This document shows, piece by piece, positions 16,298 to 25,750 of a stretch of 64,000 bases of DNA; position 1 is the first letter of the stretch; each line of letters begins with the position of its first letter. Under the pieces are notes generated by a model. That model was given only the letters and a program-made list of their open reading frames with translations. It was not told the origin of the DNA and searched no databases. The DNA is from Bacteroidales bacterium UBA6401. GTDB lineage: Bacteria; Bacteroidota; Bacteroidia; Bacteroidales; UBA932. The position numbers were made by a program, and so were the translations under genes. The stretch is taken from the NCBI GenBank assembly GCA_002438635.1, contig DJPX01000026.1, positions 6,923 to 70,922 of the forward strand. Direction: 5' to 3'.

Positions 16298-16369
16298 CAG
16301 TTACGCGTTCAATAAATCTTTTTAAAAAAGAATGAGAACGAAACCATGTGAATATTTGTATTTAAAACG

Positions 16370-18133
16370 ATGTATAGAACTAATACTTGTGGAGAGCTGA
16401 GGCTTTCCGATAAAGGGAAAAAAGTCACCTTAGCTGGATGGATCCAGAAATCTCGTAAATTGGGCGGTATGACCTTTATCGATCTTCGTGATCGATATGG
16501 CATAACACAGTTAGTCGTAAGGGCAGATGCTCCTTCATCATTGGTCGAACTTGCAGAATCTCTGGGAAGGGAATTTGTCATTCAAGTAATGGGTGAAGTA
16601 CAGGAAAGAGAAAGTAAAAATAATAAGATCCCTACAGGAGAAATCGAAATCGCGGTGGAGGCTATAAATATTTTAAATAAAAGTGTCACGCCCCCATTTA
16701 CCATAGAGGAAAATAGTGATGGAGGAGATGATATTCGCGCAAAATATCGTTATCTTGATTTGCGCAGACCCCCTCTTCAGCGTGCATTGGCCTTAAGGCA
16801 TCGTCTCGTACAGGAAATAAGGACTTATCTTGACGGACAGGGCTTTATGGAGATAGAGACCCCTTATTTAATTAAATCCACTCCGGAGGGGGCAAGAGAT
16901 TTTGTGGTGCCATCTAGAATGAATCCGGGCCAATTCTATGCGCTGCCTCAAAGTCCACAAACATTTAAGCAGCTTCTTATGGTCGCCGGCTATGACAGGT
17001 ATTTTCAGATTGTAAGGTGTTTTCGCGATGAGGACCTTCGTGCAGATCGTCAGCCTGAGTTTACTCAGATAGATTGTGAGATGAGTTTTGTTGAACAGGA
17101 AGATGTGCTGAACACATTTGAAGGAATGATGCGTCAAATGTTCAAGAATGCCATAGGAGTGACTATAGCCGATAGGATTCCTCGGATGAGGTGGTATGAT
17201 GCTATGGATTTTTACGGGTCAGATAAGCCCGATATCCGTTTCGGGATGAAATTGCATGACATTACCAATCTTGTAAAAGGGCATGGCTTCAGTGTCTTTG
17301 ATGCTAGTGAATATGTGGGTGCTATCGTAGTGGAGGGCGCTGCGTCCTATACTAGAAAGCAGCTTGATGAACTCACTGAATGGGTAAAAAGGCCTCAAGT
17401 GGGAGCAAAGGGGTTGGTATACATTAAATTAAACGAGGATGGTGGCATTAAAAGCAGCATCGATAAATTCTACACTGCAGAGGAACTTCAGAATGTAGGA
17501 GCAGCGGTAGAAGCAAAAAAAGGCGATTTGGTGCTGGTATTGTGTGGAGGAAAACGAAAGACACAGACGCAACTTGGCGTTCTTCGAATAGAGCTTGGAA
17601 ACAGACTTGGCCTAAGAAAGCCAAACGAGTTCGCACCATTATGGGTAGTGGATTTCCCACTGCTGGAGTGGAGCGAGGAGGATGGAAGATTTTATGCTAT
17701 GCATCATCCATTTACAGCGCCTAAGCCAGAGCATGAGGCGTGGTTCTATTCCGATAAAAAAGAGGACCTCGAAAGAGTTTGTGCCAATGCCTACGATTTC
17801 GTTCTAAACGGCACGGAATTGGGCGGTGGTTCTATTCGAATCCATGATGCTGCAATGCAAAGGCGTATGTTTGAGGTATTGGGTATCAGTAAAGAGGATG
17901 CCGAGTATAAGTTTGGGTTTATAATTAACGCATTTAAATTTGGAGCTCCTCCTCATGGCGGTTTGGCATTCGGATTTGATAGGGTGTGTGCCCTTTTCGG
18001 TGGACAAGAGACTATTCGTGATTATATAGCATTCCCTAAGAATAATCAGGGAAGAGATGTGATGATAGATTCTCCAAGTTTTATAGATCAATCTCAGTTA
18101 GACGAACTTTGTCTTAAAAGTACGATAAAGTAA
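16370..18133 (+). CDS. aspS: Aspartyl-tRNA synthetase
   Basis: 587 residues, bacterial-type class II synthetase. N-terminal OB-fold anticodon domain (about 1-110, LAGWIQKSRKLGGMTFIDLRD). Motif 2 RCFRDEDLRADRQPEFTQIDCEMSF. A GAD insertion domain (about 285-420). Motif 3 HGGLAFGFDRVCALFGG near the C-terminus. No Asn-tRNA specificity can be judged by eye. First gene of an operon with murB and murA (gaps of 32 and 7 bp). Confidence 0.97.
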   Translation: MYRTNTCGELRLSDKGKKVTLAGWIQKSRKLGGMTFIDLRDRYGITQLVVRADAPSSLVELAESLGREFVIQVMGEVQERESKNNKIPTGEIEIAVEAINILNKSVTPPFTIEENSDGGDDIRAKYRYLDLRRPPLQRALALRHRLVQEIRTYLDGQGFMEIETPYLIKSTPEGARDFVVPSRMNPGQFYALPQSPQTFKQLLMVAGYDRYFQIVRCFRDEDLRADRQPEFTQIDCEMSFVEQEDVLNTFEGMMRQMFKNAIGVTIADRIPRMRWYDAMDFYGSDKPDIRFGMKLHDITNLVKGHGFSVFDASEYVGAIVVEGAASYTRKQLDELTEWVKRPQVGAKGLVYIKLNEDGGIKSSIDKFYTAEELQNVGAAVEAKKGDLVLVLCGGKRKTQTQLGVLRIELGNRLGLRKPNEFAPLWVVDFPLLEWSEEDGRFYAMHHPFTAPKPEHEAWFYSDKKEDLERVCANAYDFVLNGTELGGGSIRIHDAAMQRRMFEVLGISKEDAEYKFGFIINAFKFGAPPHGGLAFGFDRVCALFGGQETIRDYIAFPKNNQGRDVMIDSPSFIDQSQLDELCLKSTIK

Positions 18134-18165
18134 TCTAGGTAAAACCCTTTAAATATACTCTTGCT

Positions 18166-19182
18166 ATGATAAAAAGAATGGAAAACTATGATTTAAGCGC
18201 GCAGAACACTTTTCGTATGAAGGTGTTGTGTGCTTGTTATATAGAGTATGATAGCATTTCCGATTTGAGTGAAATCGATTTTGATTCTTTGCCTAAGCCT
18301 ATAATAAGTGTGGGTGATGGCTCAAATATTCTATTTGTCGAGAATTTTTTCAAGGGTACGGTTCTACATTCTAAAATTAATTATATCAAGTATTTTGATG
18401 TAGGAGCGGACACTGTTCCTCTAGCTGCAGGGGCAGGCGTCAAGTGGGACGATTTAGTGTTGAAAACCTGTGAGGATGATTTGTGGGGAGCAGAAAACCT
18501 GTCTATGATTCCCGGTACGGTAGGTGCAGCAGCTGTACAGAACATTGGTGCATACGGGGTGGAGGTAAAGGATATAATAGTGGGAGTGACCTGTTTTGAC
18601 ATTCAAAAGAAAGAAAAGACTGCTTTTAAAACACCCGAATGTAAGTACGGATATCGTGATTCTATCTTTAAGTCACCTGAGTTCAAGGAAAGGTATATAA
18701 TCACCGGAGTTCTTTTCCGTTTATCTCGAACTGCATCTCCTAAAGTAGATTACGGAGCTTTAAAAACTTATTTTGAAAATGACGCTCCGACAGATCCGAT
18801 GCAGGTCAGAGAGGCTGTTATTAAAATAAGGGAAGAGAAATTACCATCACCGGAATTGGTCGGCTCTGCAGGAAGTTATTTTAAAAACCCAGTAGTTAGT
18901 CCAGTCCAGTTCGCAAAAATATGTGAGGGTTACGAAAGTGTTCCACATTATGTGCAAACTGGTGGGTTCATCAAAATTCCAGCAGCTTGGCTTATAGAGC
19001 AGAGTGGCTTAAAAGGAGCGTGTGTAGGAGGTGCAGAAGTGTATGCCAAGCAACCATTGGTAATAATCAATAAAGATGATAAGGCTAGTGCTGCTGATGT
19101 GCTTTCTCTTGAAAAGAAAGTAGTTGAAGAAGTTAAGTCGCGATTTGGAGTGGAACTTGTCCCAGAGGTGGAGCATATATAG
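18166..19182 (+). CDS. murB: UDP-N-acetylenolpyruvoylglucosamine reductase
   Basis: 338 residues, type I MurB. The FAD-binding part has VGDGSNILF, the signature MIPGTVGAAAVQNIGAYGVE, and KYGYRDSIFK. The substrate domain has the catalytic Ser in GSAGSYFKNP and the catalytic Glu in PEVEHI at the end. It reduces UDP-GlcNAc-enolpyruvate with NADPH in the cytoplasm to give UDP-MurNAc. The next Met, four codons in, is an alternative start. Direct upstream neighbour of murA, which makes its substrate. Confidence 0.96.
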   Translation: MIKRMENYDLSAQNTFRMKVLCACYIEYDSISDLSEIDFDSLPKPIISVGDGSNILFVENFFKGTVLHSKINYIKYFDVGADTVPLAAGAGVKWDDLVLKTCEDDLWGAENLSMIPGTVGAAAVQNIGAYGVEVKDIIVGVTCFDIQKKEKTAFKTPECKYGYRDSIFKSPEFKERYIITGVLFRLSRTASPKVDYGALKTYFENDAPTDPMQVREAVIKIREEKLPSPELVGSAGSYFKNPVVSPVQFAKICEGYESVPHYVQTGGFIKIPAAWLIEQSGLKGACVGGAEVYAKQPLVIINKDDKASAADVLSLEKKVVEEVKSRFGVELVPEVEHI

Positions 19183-19189
19183 TTAGGAT

Positions 19190-20500
19190 ATGAGTTCTTT
19201 TGTTATAGATGGTGGATATAAGCTGAGTGGAGAAATCCATGTTCAAGGAGCGAAGAATGAAGCACTGGAGGTAATAAGTGCCGTTCTTCTTACAGATCAA
19301 TGTGTCAGAATTACTAACATCCCAGAGATTCTTGACACTTTGAATCTTATTGCTCTATTGGAAAATATGGGCGTAAGTGTACAAAAGAACGGGAAAGGAG
19401 ATTATAGTTTCACTGCAGATAGGATAGATTTGGACTATGTTTTCAGTCCACGATTTGTGGAGAGCAGTGCGAAACTTAGAGGGTCGGTTATGATCGCCGG
19501 GCCCCTTTTGGCTAGGTTCGGTAGCGCATATTTCCCCAAACCGGGTGGTGATAAAATAGGCAGACGTAGGGTTGATACACATATAGATGGGTTCGTTAAA
19601 TTGGGGGCTTTGTATGAATATGATCCACTTTACCATGCATACCATCTGACTGCTCCTAATGGGCTTAAGGGTGCATATATGCTTCTTGATGAAGCTTCTG
19701 TTACGGGTACGGCCAATATTTTAATGGCGGCTACATTGGCCCATGGAGTTACAACTATATATAATGCAGCCTGCGAGCCGTATATCCAGCAACTTTGCAA
19801 AATGCTCTGTGCTATGGGCGCCAAGATTGATGGTACCGGGTCTAATTTATTGAGAGTGACCGGAGTACAAAAGCTACATGGCACGCAACATCAGTGTCTT
19901 CCTGATATGATAGAGGTAGGCTCATTTATAGGATTAGCAGCGATAACTCGTAGTTCTATAACTATAAAAGATGTTCATTTTGAAGAACTTGGCATTATAC
20001 CTGATAGTTTTAGACGTCTTGGTGTGAAATTAGAACAGCATGGTGACGATATTTTTATACCACAACAGGAAAGTTATGAGATAGAGTCGTTTATTGATGG
20101 TTCTATAATGACTATATCGGATGCTCCGTGGCCGGGTCTAACACCGGATTTATTGTCGGTGATATTGGTTGTGGCCACGCAGTGTAAAGGCTCTGTTCTC
20201 ATTCATCAGAAGATGTTTGAGAGTAGGCTTTTCTTTACAGACAAGTTGATTGATATGGGGGCGCAGATTATATTGTGCGATCCACATAGGGCTGTAGTTA
20301 TAGGGCATAATCATCAGCATGAGTTAAAGCCGGGAAGCATGACCTCTCCTGATATTCGAGCAGGAATAGCATTGTTACTGGCTGCACTATCTGCTCCAGG
20401 TCGTTCTGTAATAAACAATATTGACCAGATAGACAGAGGCTATGAAGATATCGATCAAAGGCTTAATGCTCTTGGCGCGCATATCAAGAGGCAGCCTTAG
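19190..20500 (+). CDS. murA: UDP-N-acetylglucosamine 1-carboxyvinyltransferase (Asp-type MurA)
   Basis: 436 residues, EPSP-synthase fold. It carries the conserved Lys22-Asn23 and the loop PKPGGDKIGRRRVDTH. The residue at the Cys115 position of E. coli MurA is Asp121 (codon at 19550-19552). Family knowledge: this change keeps activity but removes the fosfomycin target. It catalyses the first committed step of peptidoglycan synthesis, from UDP-GlcNAc and PEP. Seven bases after murB. Confidence 0.97.
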   Translation: MSSFVIDGGYKLSGEIHVQGAKNEALEVISAVLLTDQCVRITNIPEILDTLNLIALLENMGVSVQKNGKGDYSFTADRIDLDYVFSPRFVESSAKLRGSVMIAGPLLARFGSAYFPKPGGDKIGRRRVDTHIDGFVKLGALYEYDPLYHAYHLTAPNGLKGAYMLLDEASVTGTANILMAATLAHGVTTIYNAACEPYIQQLCKMLCAMGAKIDGTGSNLLRVTGVQKLHGTQHQCLPDMIEVGSFIGLAAITRSSITIKDVHFEELGIIPDSFRRLGVKLEQHGDDIFIPQQESYEIESFIDGSIMTISDAPWPGLTPDLLSVILVVATQCKGSVLIHQKMFESRLFFTDKLIDMGAQIILCDPHRAVVIGHNHQHELKPGSMTSPDIRAGIALLLAALSAPGRSVINNIDQIDRGYEDIDQRLNALGAHIKRQP

Positions 20501-20514
20501 AAGCTTCTTGAGCT

Positions 20515-22368
20515 TTATTCTTTTTTTACCAAAACTAATTTCGAATCTAAAATAGAATCAGCTTCTTTGATAAGGGTTCTAAAATCTGTATACTTCGAGC
20601 AAGGAAATGTGCCAGAATTGCGGGTAAGCGTGAAATTTAGAATCACGCGTGATTGTTCTAGTAGCGGGGTACAGGTGAATTTTATAGAGCCGAATTCGTT
20701 AGAGTATTCCATATTGTGAGGATAAGATTCCAGCGCGTATCCTTCGGGTATGTTGATCGTTATGGAGTTTTCTAGATGATACCCTGTATGGAAGTACATA
20801 TCGTTGACCCTTTTTGTTGAAGTAACATTGGCCCCGGCACTAGTGAAAGGGTTGGCAGGGATAAATAGTCTATTACCTGTACGGCTGGCGTATGTGGCAG
20901 CATCGAGTGTATATGACAAGTTGCAGCAAGGTGTGGCGGATGGATCTAGAGAAATGCAGATATCTCTTATTTGAGCTCGAGGAATCGAAAATCCAGATAG
21001 AATGCTGTTGGCTTTGTCGTAATCGTTCTCTTTAGAAAGAGGGAAGTAGTTATCCCAAAAATCCATAAAGCTTTGTTCTTTAACATAGGCGGTAGCACTC
21101 CCTTCAGCAGTCAGATCGATGGTCGCGTTTAATGTAAGGATATTTTGAGAGTCTAAAGCACGGGGGATTCTGGTTATGTAAGAACTATCTTTTTTAACTA
21201 TAAGGGCATTATTTCCTGCTATTTCTGTATGTATATATCCAAGTGGGACATCGGGATTAGTACATTCTATCCATAGAGTGTCTTTTTCTACGGGAACGGA
21301 TAAAATTACATGGTTGGATGTGCCAAGTGAGGGAAAATCTTTAGACATCCTGTCTTCTCCCATGTTGGTTATCGTGTAGTAAGAATCTATTCCACAGTAT
21401 TTAAGCATGGTTTGCAGGAAAAAAGATAGGGCTTTGCAATCTCCGAATTTATTACGATACACATCATCAGGTGCGATGGGTTGTAGCCCTCCCAATCCAA
21501 GTTGTATACTTACATATCGAGTGCTCTCGCCTAGATAGGCATATAATCTACGGATTATCTCCATTTTATCTTTTGCACCTTCTGTGAGTTCTTTTACTTT
21601 TTCTTGTAATGCCTCGCATGGTGTGCTTCTATCTTCAGTAAGAGATAGGATCCAATTTCCTATTGATACCCAATCCTTGCCCGAGCCTGCTTTCTTTTCA
21701 TAAGAGAAGTCGATTGAAGAAAACTGAACTAAAGGTATCCTGGTATATAAAGGTGGAGAATAGCGTTCATACTTAAGAGCCGGTAGGTCTTTAACTTTCC
21801 ATACGAACACTTCGCCCTCTTTAGTCTGGTTGTGTTCGGGTTCTCCTATGTTGAATTGCTTATATCTAAACCAATCACTTGATGGGACAGTCAGTGTGTA
21901 ACTAGCTTCTTTTAGTGAAACTCCATCACCATAGGGCATGGGGACAAATGAAGTGTAGCAGAGTATGGCATCTGTATATTGTTTTTCGTAAGTGTATGAT
22001 ACTGTGGCAGGATAGTGGATGATGTCAGGGGTATAATACCATGTACCATAACTATCTGATAGGCCTTCCGAGTATTCAGAATAGGATAGATCGCGTTTTT
22101 TCAGCTTTGTAATTTTCCCGTTGGCATCTTTTATGGTTCCAGAAAAGGAGGTGAGTTTAGAACTACCATTATTAACAGAACATGAGAAGTTGGCAAACCT
22201 TTTCCCTTCTTTTGTTACAAGTATTTCTATTTCTTCTTTATATATGGCTTTGTCCCTACTGATAACGGTATAACTGGCATTGTTGCGTAGGATTATAGCA
22301 TCGTCAGTTTCTTTGGAATGCAGAGGTAGGGTTAGGGCCAATCCTAAAATGAATAGTAATCGTCTCAT
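20515..22368 (-). CDS. Exported DUF3857/transglutaminase-like protein with intact Cys-His
   Basis: 617 residues. Signal peptide (MRRLLFILGLALTLPLHS), an N-terminal DUF3857 beta domain (about 30-230) and a transglutaminase-like core (about 255-390), then a C-terminal DUF2569/DUF3858-like beta region. The active-site Cys311 (FGDCKALS) and His353 (SNHVIL) are present; the third residue lies in WIECTNPD. Tandem partner of the next gene upstream, 1 bp apart. Such pairs are common in Bacteroidota, but their substrates are unknown. Confidence 0.85.
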   Translation of the reverse strand: MRRLLFILGLALTLPLHSKETDDAIILRNNASYTVISRDKAIYKEEIEILVTKEGKRFANFSCSVNNGSSKLTSFSGTIKDANGKITKLKKRDLSYSEYSEGLSDSYGTWYYTPDIIHYPATVSYTYEKQYTDAILCYTSFVPMPYGDGVSLKEASYTLTVPSSDWFRYKQFNIGEPEHNQTKEGEVFVWKVKDLPALKYERYSPPLYTRIPLVQFSSIDFSYEKKAGSGKDWVSIGNWILSLTEDRSTPCEALQEKVKELTEGAKDKMEIIRRLYAYLGESTRYVSIQLGLGGLQPIAPDDVYRNKFGDCKALSFFLQTMLKYCGIDSYYTITNMGEDRMSKDFPSLGTSNHVILSVPVEKDTLWIECTNPDVPLGYIHTEIAGNNALIVKKDSSYITRIPRALDSQNILTLNATIDLTAEGSATAYVKEQSFMDFWDNYFPLSKENDYDKANSILSGFSIPRAQIRDICISLDPSATPCCNLSYTLDAATYASRTGNRLFIPANPFTSAGANVTSTKRVNDMYFHTGYHLENSITINIPEGYALESYPHNMEYSNEFGSIKFTCTPLLEQSRVILNFTLTRNSGTFPCSKYTDFRTLIKEADSILDSKLVLVKKE

Positions 22369-22369
22369 T

Positions 22370-24313
22370 TTATTCTTCCTTCTTTAGGACTATTCTTGAA
22401 CTGGTTAGTTCGGCTAATTTGCCAAATAGCTGGTTTATTTCTGGATACTCGCTTGTGCTAAATATGAGTCTTTTTAGTGTAAGCGAAGTTTTGGTCATTA
22501 ATTGTCCATTTTTAGATGTATTTAAGAAAGATAGTGTAATATCCCCTCCGCATGCACTATATATACAGGATGAAGGCATGTCTTCTACGATGAATCCTTC
22601 AGGAAGGGCTAAATTAAATTGAATGATGGTATTGTCAGTATTGCTGAATTCAACGGGTAACTTTCTGTCTTGTGTAGTGAAAGGGTTCCCTTCGATTATG
22701 GGGATAAGTGTAGGCTTGATGTAAATATAGTCTCCTGCATACTCCGTTTCGGCAGTAAAAGAAAGGTATTCATTCACTTTAGATGTTGATAATCCCGATA
22801 GCGAAAGGCTGTCCGCGGTAATTCCCCAATTGGACTCTAATCTTTCCTTAAAGGCGTCTTCGGAGTCTGCGGCATTATAAGTTCGTTTTGTGATATATGC
22901 ATTTTGATTGGTCATTACCCTATTAAGGTGACCTTGGAGCTTTCCGTCTTCGTTGAGAGTTGCTGTTATTATAGTTCTATCGAAATTGTCGGCCAGATTG
23001 GATAGATTTACCCAATTCCCTGTTCCGTTAGGGTCATAAATCCTGGCTTTGTCAACACAAAGTTCCGGTGATAAAACATTTAAATCTGAGTATTTGTCAC
23101 TTGCGTCCATATAGTATGCGTTCCCTTTACTATCATAAGCACAGACTATGAAGGTATTGATTTTATCTAGAGAAGGGAAGAAGGGAAGCCGCCCTTCGGA
23201 ACGAAGATTGAGCAAGATGAGGTCATTACGAATTCCGCAGTCTCGTAGTGCGAGAGAAAGGATATTATTAATGTCGGCCATATCTCCTATTCCATTATGA
23301 AGGACAGTTGATGGCGAGTCCGGAATAAGTCTGACTTTATTGTTAAACGAAATGTTTTTTCTAACAAGATCAAGAATTTCGCGCATTTTTTCCGTATCCG
23401 TTATGTCCTTTTCCCTGATTTCTTTTACTCCCATAGATAGTGGGTTCTTCGCTTTTTGATAGCGTCCCAGGTCGGATTCTGCTATGGTGCTATTTAGCTT
23501 ATCCCAGTCAAGCGAATAATATTTGTAAATATTGGCTTCAGGAAGAACGAAACTATTGACTTCCAGGTCGAACCCCATAATAAAATCGGATAAACACCAT
23601 ACCATAGGCTCGTTGGTTATGGATGGTATATTGTCATTATGACAAGAAATGAGTTTCATAGGGTAGGCAATGTTCCCTGAACGGAAAGGAGAGTCACTGT
23701 AACTCTGGTCTATTATGAAAGGTTTTAGACCACGAGAGTTGAGTGTAAACCCTATGAATCCGGGAAGGCGAATATCTATCAGGGAGTGAAGTACAGGGAA
23801 GGAATGTTGGATATTGAACTCGGAGATTCTGGAGAAAGATTTGGCTCTGATTTTATATTTATATTCTATTACGCTGCCTTCTCTGACTTCGGGAAGAGAA
23901 AATTTTATAAGATTTACATATTCGTTTGCCTTTTCAGTGTATATGTTCTTTTTCGGCATGGGTGTTTTTACCACCTTGCCATCGACGATATTGTAAGTGT
24001 TCGCTGCAATACCCTTGATGGATTCTCCTGCATCCGGATCTGAAAGATAGGATAACTCTATGTCTGCCAGATTTGTAGCGTCTTTACTGAATATTTTGAT
24101 TCGTTTGTATACTTCGATAAGAATGGAAAAATCGGACAGATAACTTACATCCTCTTTTTCGTAAATGTATAGAGCTTCTGCTTGTGGTTCAAGTTTATAT
24201 GTGGTCATTTCCACTTCTTGTTTACTTACTTTACCGAATTTTGCAGAGGATTCTTGTGCTACACTTAAAATTGAAGGGAGCAGTGATAGTGTGATTAATA
24301 GTAGTTTATTCAT
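22370..24313 (-). CDS. Exported DUF3857/transglutaminase-like paralog lacking Cys and His
   Basis: 647 residues. The start is the ATG at 24313 before NKLLLITLSLLPSILS, a signal peptide; a TTG six codons earlier is not needed. DUF3857 domain about 35-255, transglutaminase-like core about 310-410. The catalytic Cys is replaced by Met345 (GIGDMADI) and the His by Thr387 (INTFIV); only Asp403 (YMDASD) remains. It is therefore probably a non-enzymatic partner of the downstream paralog. First gene of the pair; divergent from mtnN with 57 bp between. Confidence 0.83.
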   Translation of the reverse strand: MNKLLLITLSLLPSILSVAQESSAKFGKVSKQEVEMTTYKLEPQAEALYIYEKEDVSYLSDFSILIEVYKRIKIFSKDATNLADIELSYLSDPDAGESIKGIAANTYNIVDGKVVKTPMPKKNIYTEKANEYVNLIKFSLPEVREGSVIEYKYKIRAKSFSRISEFNIQHSFPVLHSLIDIRLPGFIGFTLNSRGLKPFIIDQSYSDSPFRSGNIAYPMKLISCHNDNIPSITNEPMVWCLSDFIMGFDLEVNSFVLPEANIYKYYSLDWDKLNSTIAESDLGRYQKAKNPLSMGVKEIREKDITDTEKMREILDLVRKNISFNNKVRLIPDSPSTVLHNGIGDMADINNILSLALRDCGIRNDLILLNLRSEGRLPFFPSLDKINTFIVCAYDSKGNAYYMDASDKYSDLNVLSPELCVDKARIYDPNGTGNWVNLSNLADNFDRTIITATLNEDGKLQGHLNRVMTNQNAYITKRTYNAADSEDAFKERLESNWGITADSLSLSGLSTSKVNEYLSFTAETEYAGDYIYIKPTLIPIIEGNPFTTQDRKLPVEFSNTDNTIIQFNLALPEGFIVEDMPSSCIYSACGGDITLSFLNTSKNGQLMTKTSLTLKRLIFSTSEYPEINQLFGKLAELTSSRIVLKKEE

Positions 24314-24358
24314 ATAAATATGGGTTTTCAAATGGAATGCAATATACGAAAAAATGGT

Positions 24359-24366
24359 TAAATTTG
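24359..24366 (+). promoter_or_regulatory. Probable -7 promoter element of mtnN
   Basis: TAAATTTG fits TAnnTTTG and ends four bases before the mtnN ATG (24371). If used, transcription would start at or beside the start codon, giving a leaderless mRNA. Confidence 0.45.
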
Positions 24367-24370
24367 TGAT

Positions 24371-25000
24371 ATGAAAGTAGGAGTAATTGTCGCTATGGAA
24401 AGCGAGTACGAGGCTCTCCGTGCCGTGGGCATCGAGAATGTGGTAAGGTCAGGTATAGGTAAGGTTAACGCTGCCCGAGTGACTACAGAATTGATTATAA
24501 ATGAATGTCCGGATTATATTATCAGTTCCGGGGTGGCGGGAGGTATTGACGATAGCTTGAATATTGGTGATTTCGTCATTGCTAATCAGGTCGCATACCA
24601 CGATGTATGGTGTGGAGAGGGTAATCTTCGAGGCCAAGTACAGGGCCTCCCACAGCGCTTTTGCGCCGATTCTGGACTACTGACATGCGCGCGTACCTTG
24701 AAAGTTCCTGATGTATCTCTTCACGAAGGATTGATATGCACTGGAGATCAGTTTCTTACGACACTGGAAGAAGATAGGGAAGTAAAGCGCATTTATCCTG
24801 ATGCATTGGCCTGTGATATGGAATCTGCAGCTGTCGCTCAAGTGTGTCTTCATTATGCCATTCCTTTTTTAGCCATTAGAGCCATAAGCGATGTCGTAAC
24901 TCCGCAATGTAATCATCAGCAGGCGTACGATAATTTTTGGCAGGATTTAAAGGCCAATTCCTTCTCTTTAATAAAACGGCTCCTCGATAATTTGCAGTAA
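24371..25000 (+). CDS. mtnN: 5'-methylthioadenosine/S-adenosylhomocysteine nucleosidase
   Basis: 209 residues, nucleoside phosphorylase-like fold. VIVAMESEYEAL holds the catalytic Glu near residue 11; SSGVAGGIDDSLNIGDFVIA is the purine-binding segment; DMESAAVAQV and AISDVV hold the ribose-binding Glu and catalytic Asp. It removes adenine from MTA and SAH after methylation and polyamine synthesis. Its last 33 bp overlap the end of the convergent dapF gene. Confidence 0.94.
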   Translation: MKVGVIVAMESEYEALRAVGIENVVRSGIGKVNAARVTTELIINECPDYIISSGVAGGIDDSLNIGDFVIANQVAYHDVWCGEGNLRGQVQGLPQRFCADSGLLTCARTLKVPDVSLHEGLICTGDQFLTTLEEDREVKRIYPDALACDMESAAVAQVCLHYAIPFLAIRAISDVVTPQCNHQQAYDNFWQDLKANSFSLIKRLLDNLQ

Positions 25001-25750
25001 TTCTGCCGGTCCGGTAAGACGGACATTTGAAAAATACCCGTCCTTAGGGGTGAATGATACTTCCAATAGATCTTTCCTTGCGAGAACTTGGACTTTTGTG
25101 TCAGTGTATCCACAGAGGTAAGATGCTATGGCACTTGCCGTTATTCCTGTTCCGCAGGCAAGTGTTTCGCCCTCTACGCCCTTTTCGAATGTTCGTACCT
25201 TTATATTGGAACGATCAAGAATTTGAACGAAGTTGACATTGACCCCAACGGGGGCAAAAGCTTTGTCCCATCGTAATTTAGATCCTTCTGTGTTAATATC
25301 AATTTTTTCCACATCGTCTACGAATTTTACGAAGTGTCTGGTACCGGTGTTCAAATAGTAGCCACCTTTTATGGATTTGCCGAATTCGTGCACATCGCAC
25401 ATTTTTAATTCTACTACTTTTGTCAGGCTGAATACTGATAATATCTTGGCCTCATGCTCTCCGTCAGAAGCCAAGAATCGGTAGAAAGAATGATTGGCAG
25501 GCTTAATTCCGAGATAATCAGCAAATGCAGCAATGCACCTTCCTCCGTTACCGCACATCATTCCTCCACTGCCATCGGAATTGAAGTATTTCATAAGAAA
25601 ATCATAGCCGGTGGCCTCGCTCAGCGTCATGAGTCCGTCCGTATGGTATGTTGTGCATAACCCTATGATATCATATTCTTCATTGGGAGCTTCTCGCGCA
25701 TCTATAACCACGAAGGTGTTTCCTGCCCCAGAGTAAAGATAGAGTCTCAT
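24968..25750 (-). CDS. dapF: Diaminopimelate epimerase
   Basis: 260 residues, PLP-independent racemase fold. The two active-site cysteines are in MCGNGGRCIAAFA and ACGTGITASAIA. It converts LL- to meso-diaminopimelate, used in peptidoglycan and for lysine. Last gene of the 36935-24968 operon; its ATG overlaps the aminotransferase stop by 4 bp. Confidence 0.96.
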   Translation of the reverse strand: MRLYLYSGAGNTFVVIDAREAPNEEYDIIGLCTTYHTDGLMTLSEATGYDFLMKYFNSDGSGGMMCGNGGRCIAAFADYLGIKPANHSFYRFLASDGEHEAKILSVFSLTKVVELKMCDVHEFGKSIKGGYYLNTGTRHFVKFVDDVEKIDINTEGSKLRWDKAFAPVGVNVNFVQILDRSNIKVRTFEKGVEGETLACGTGITASAIASYLCGYTDTKVQVLARKDLLEVSFTPKDGYFSNVRLTGPAELLQIIEEPFY

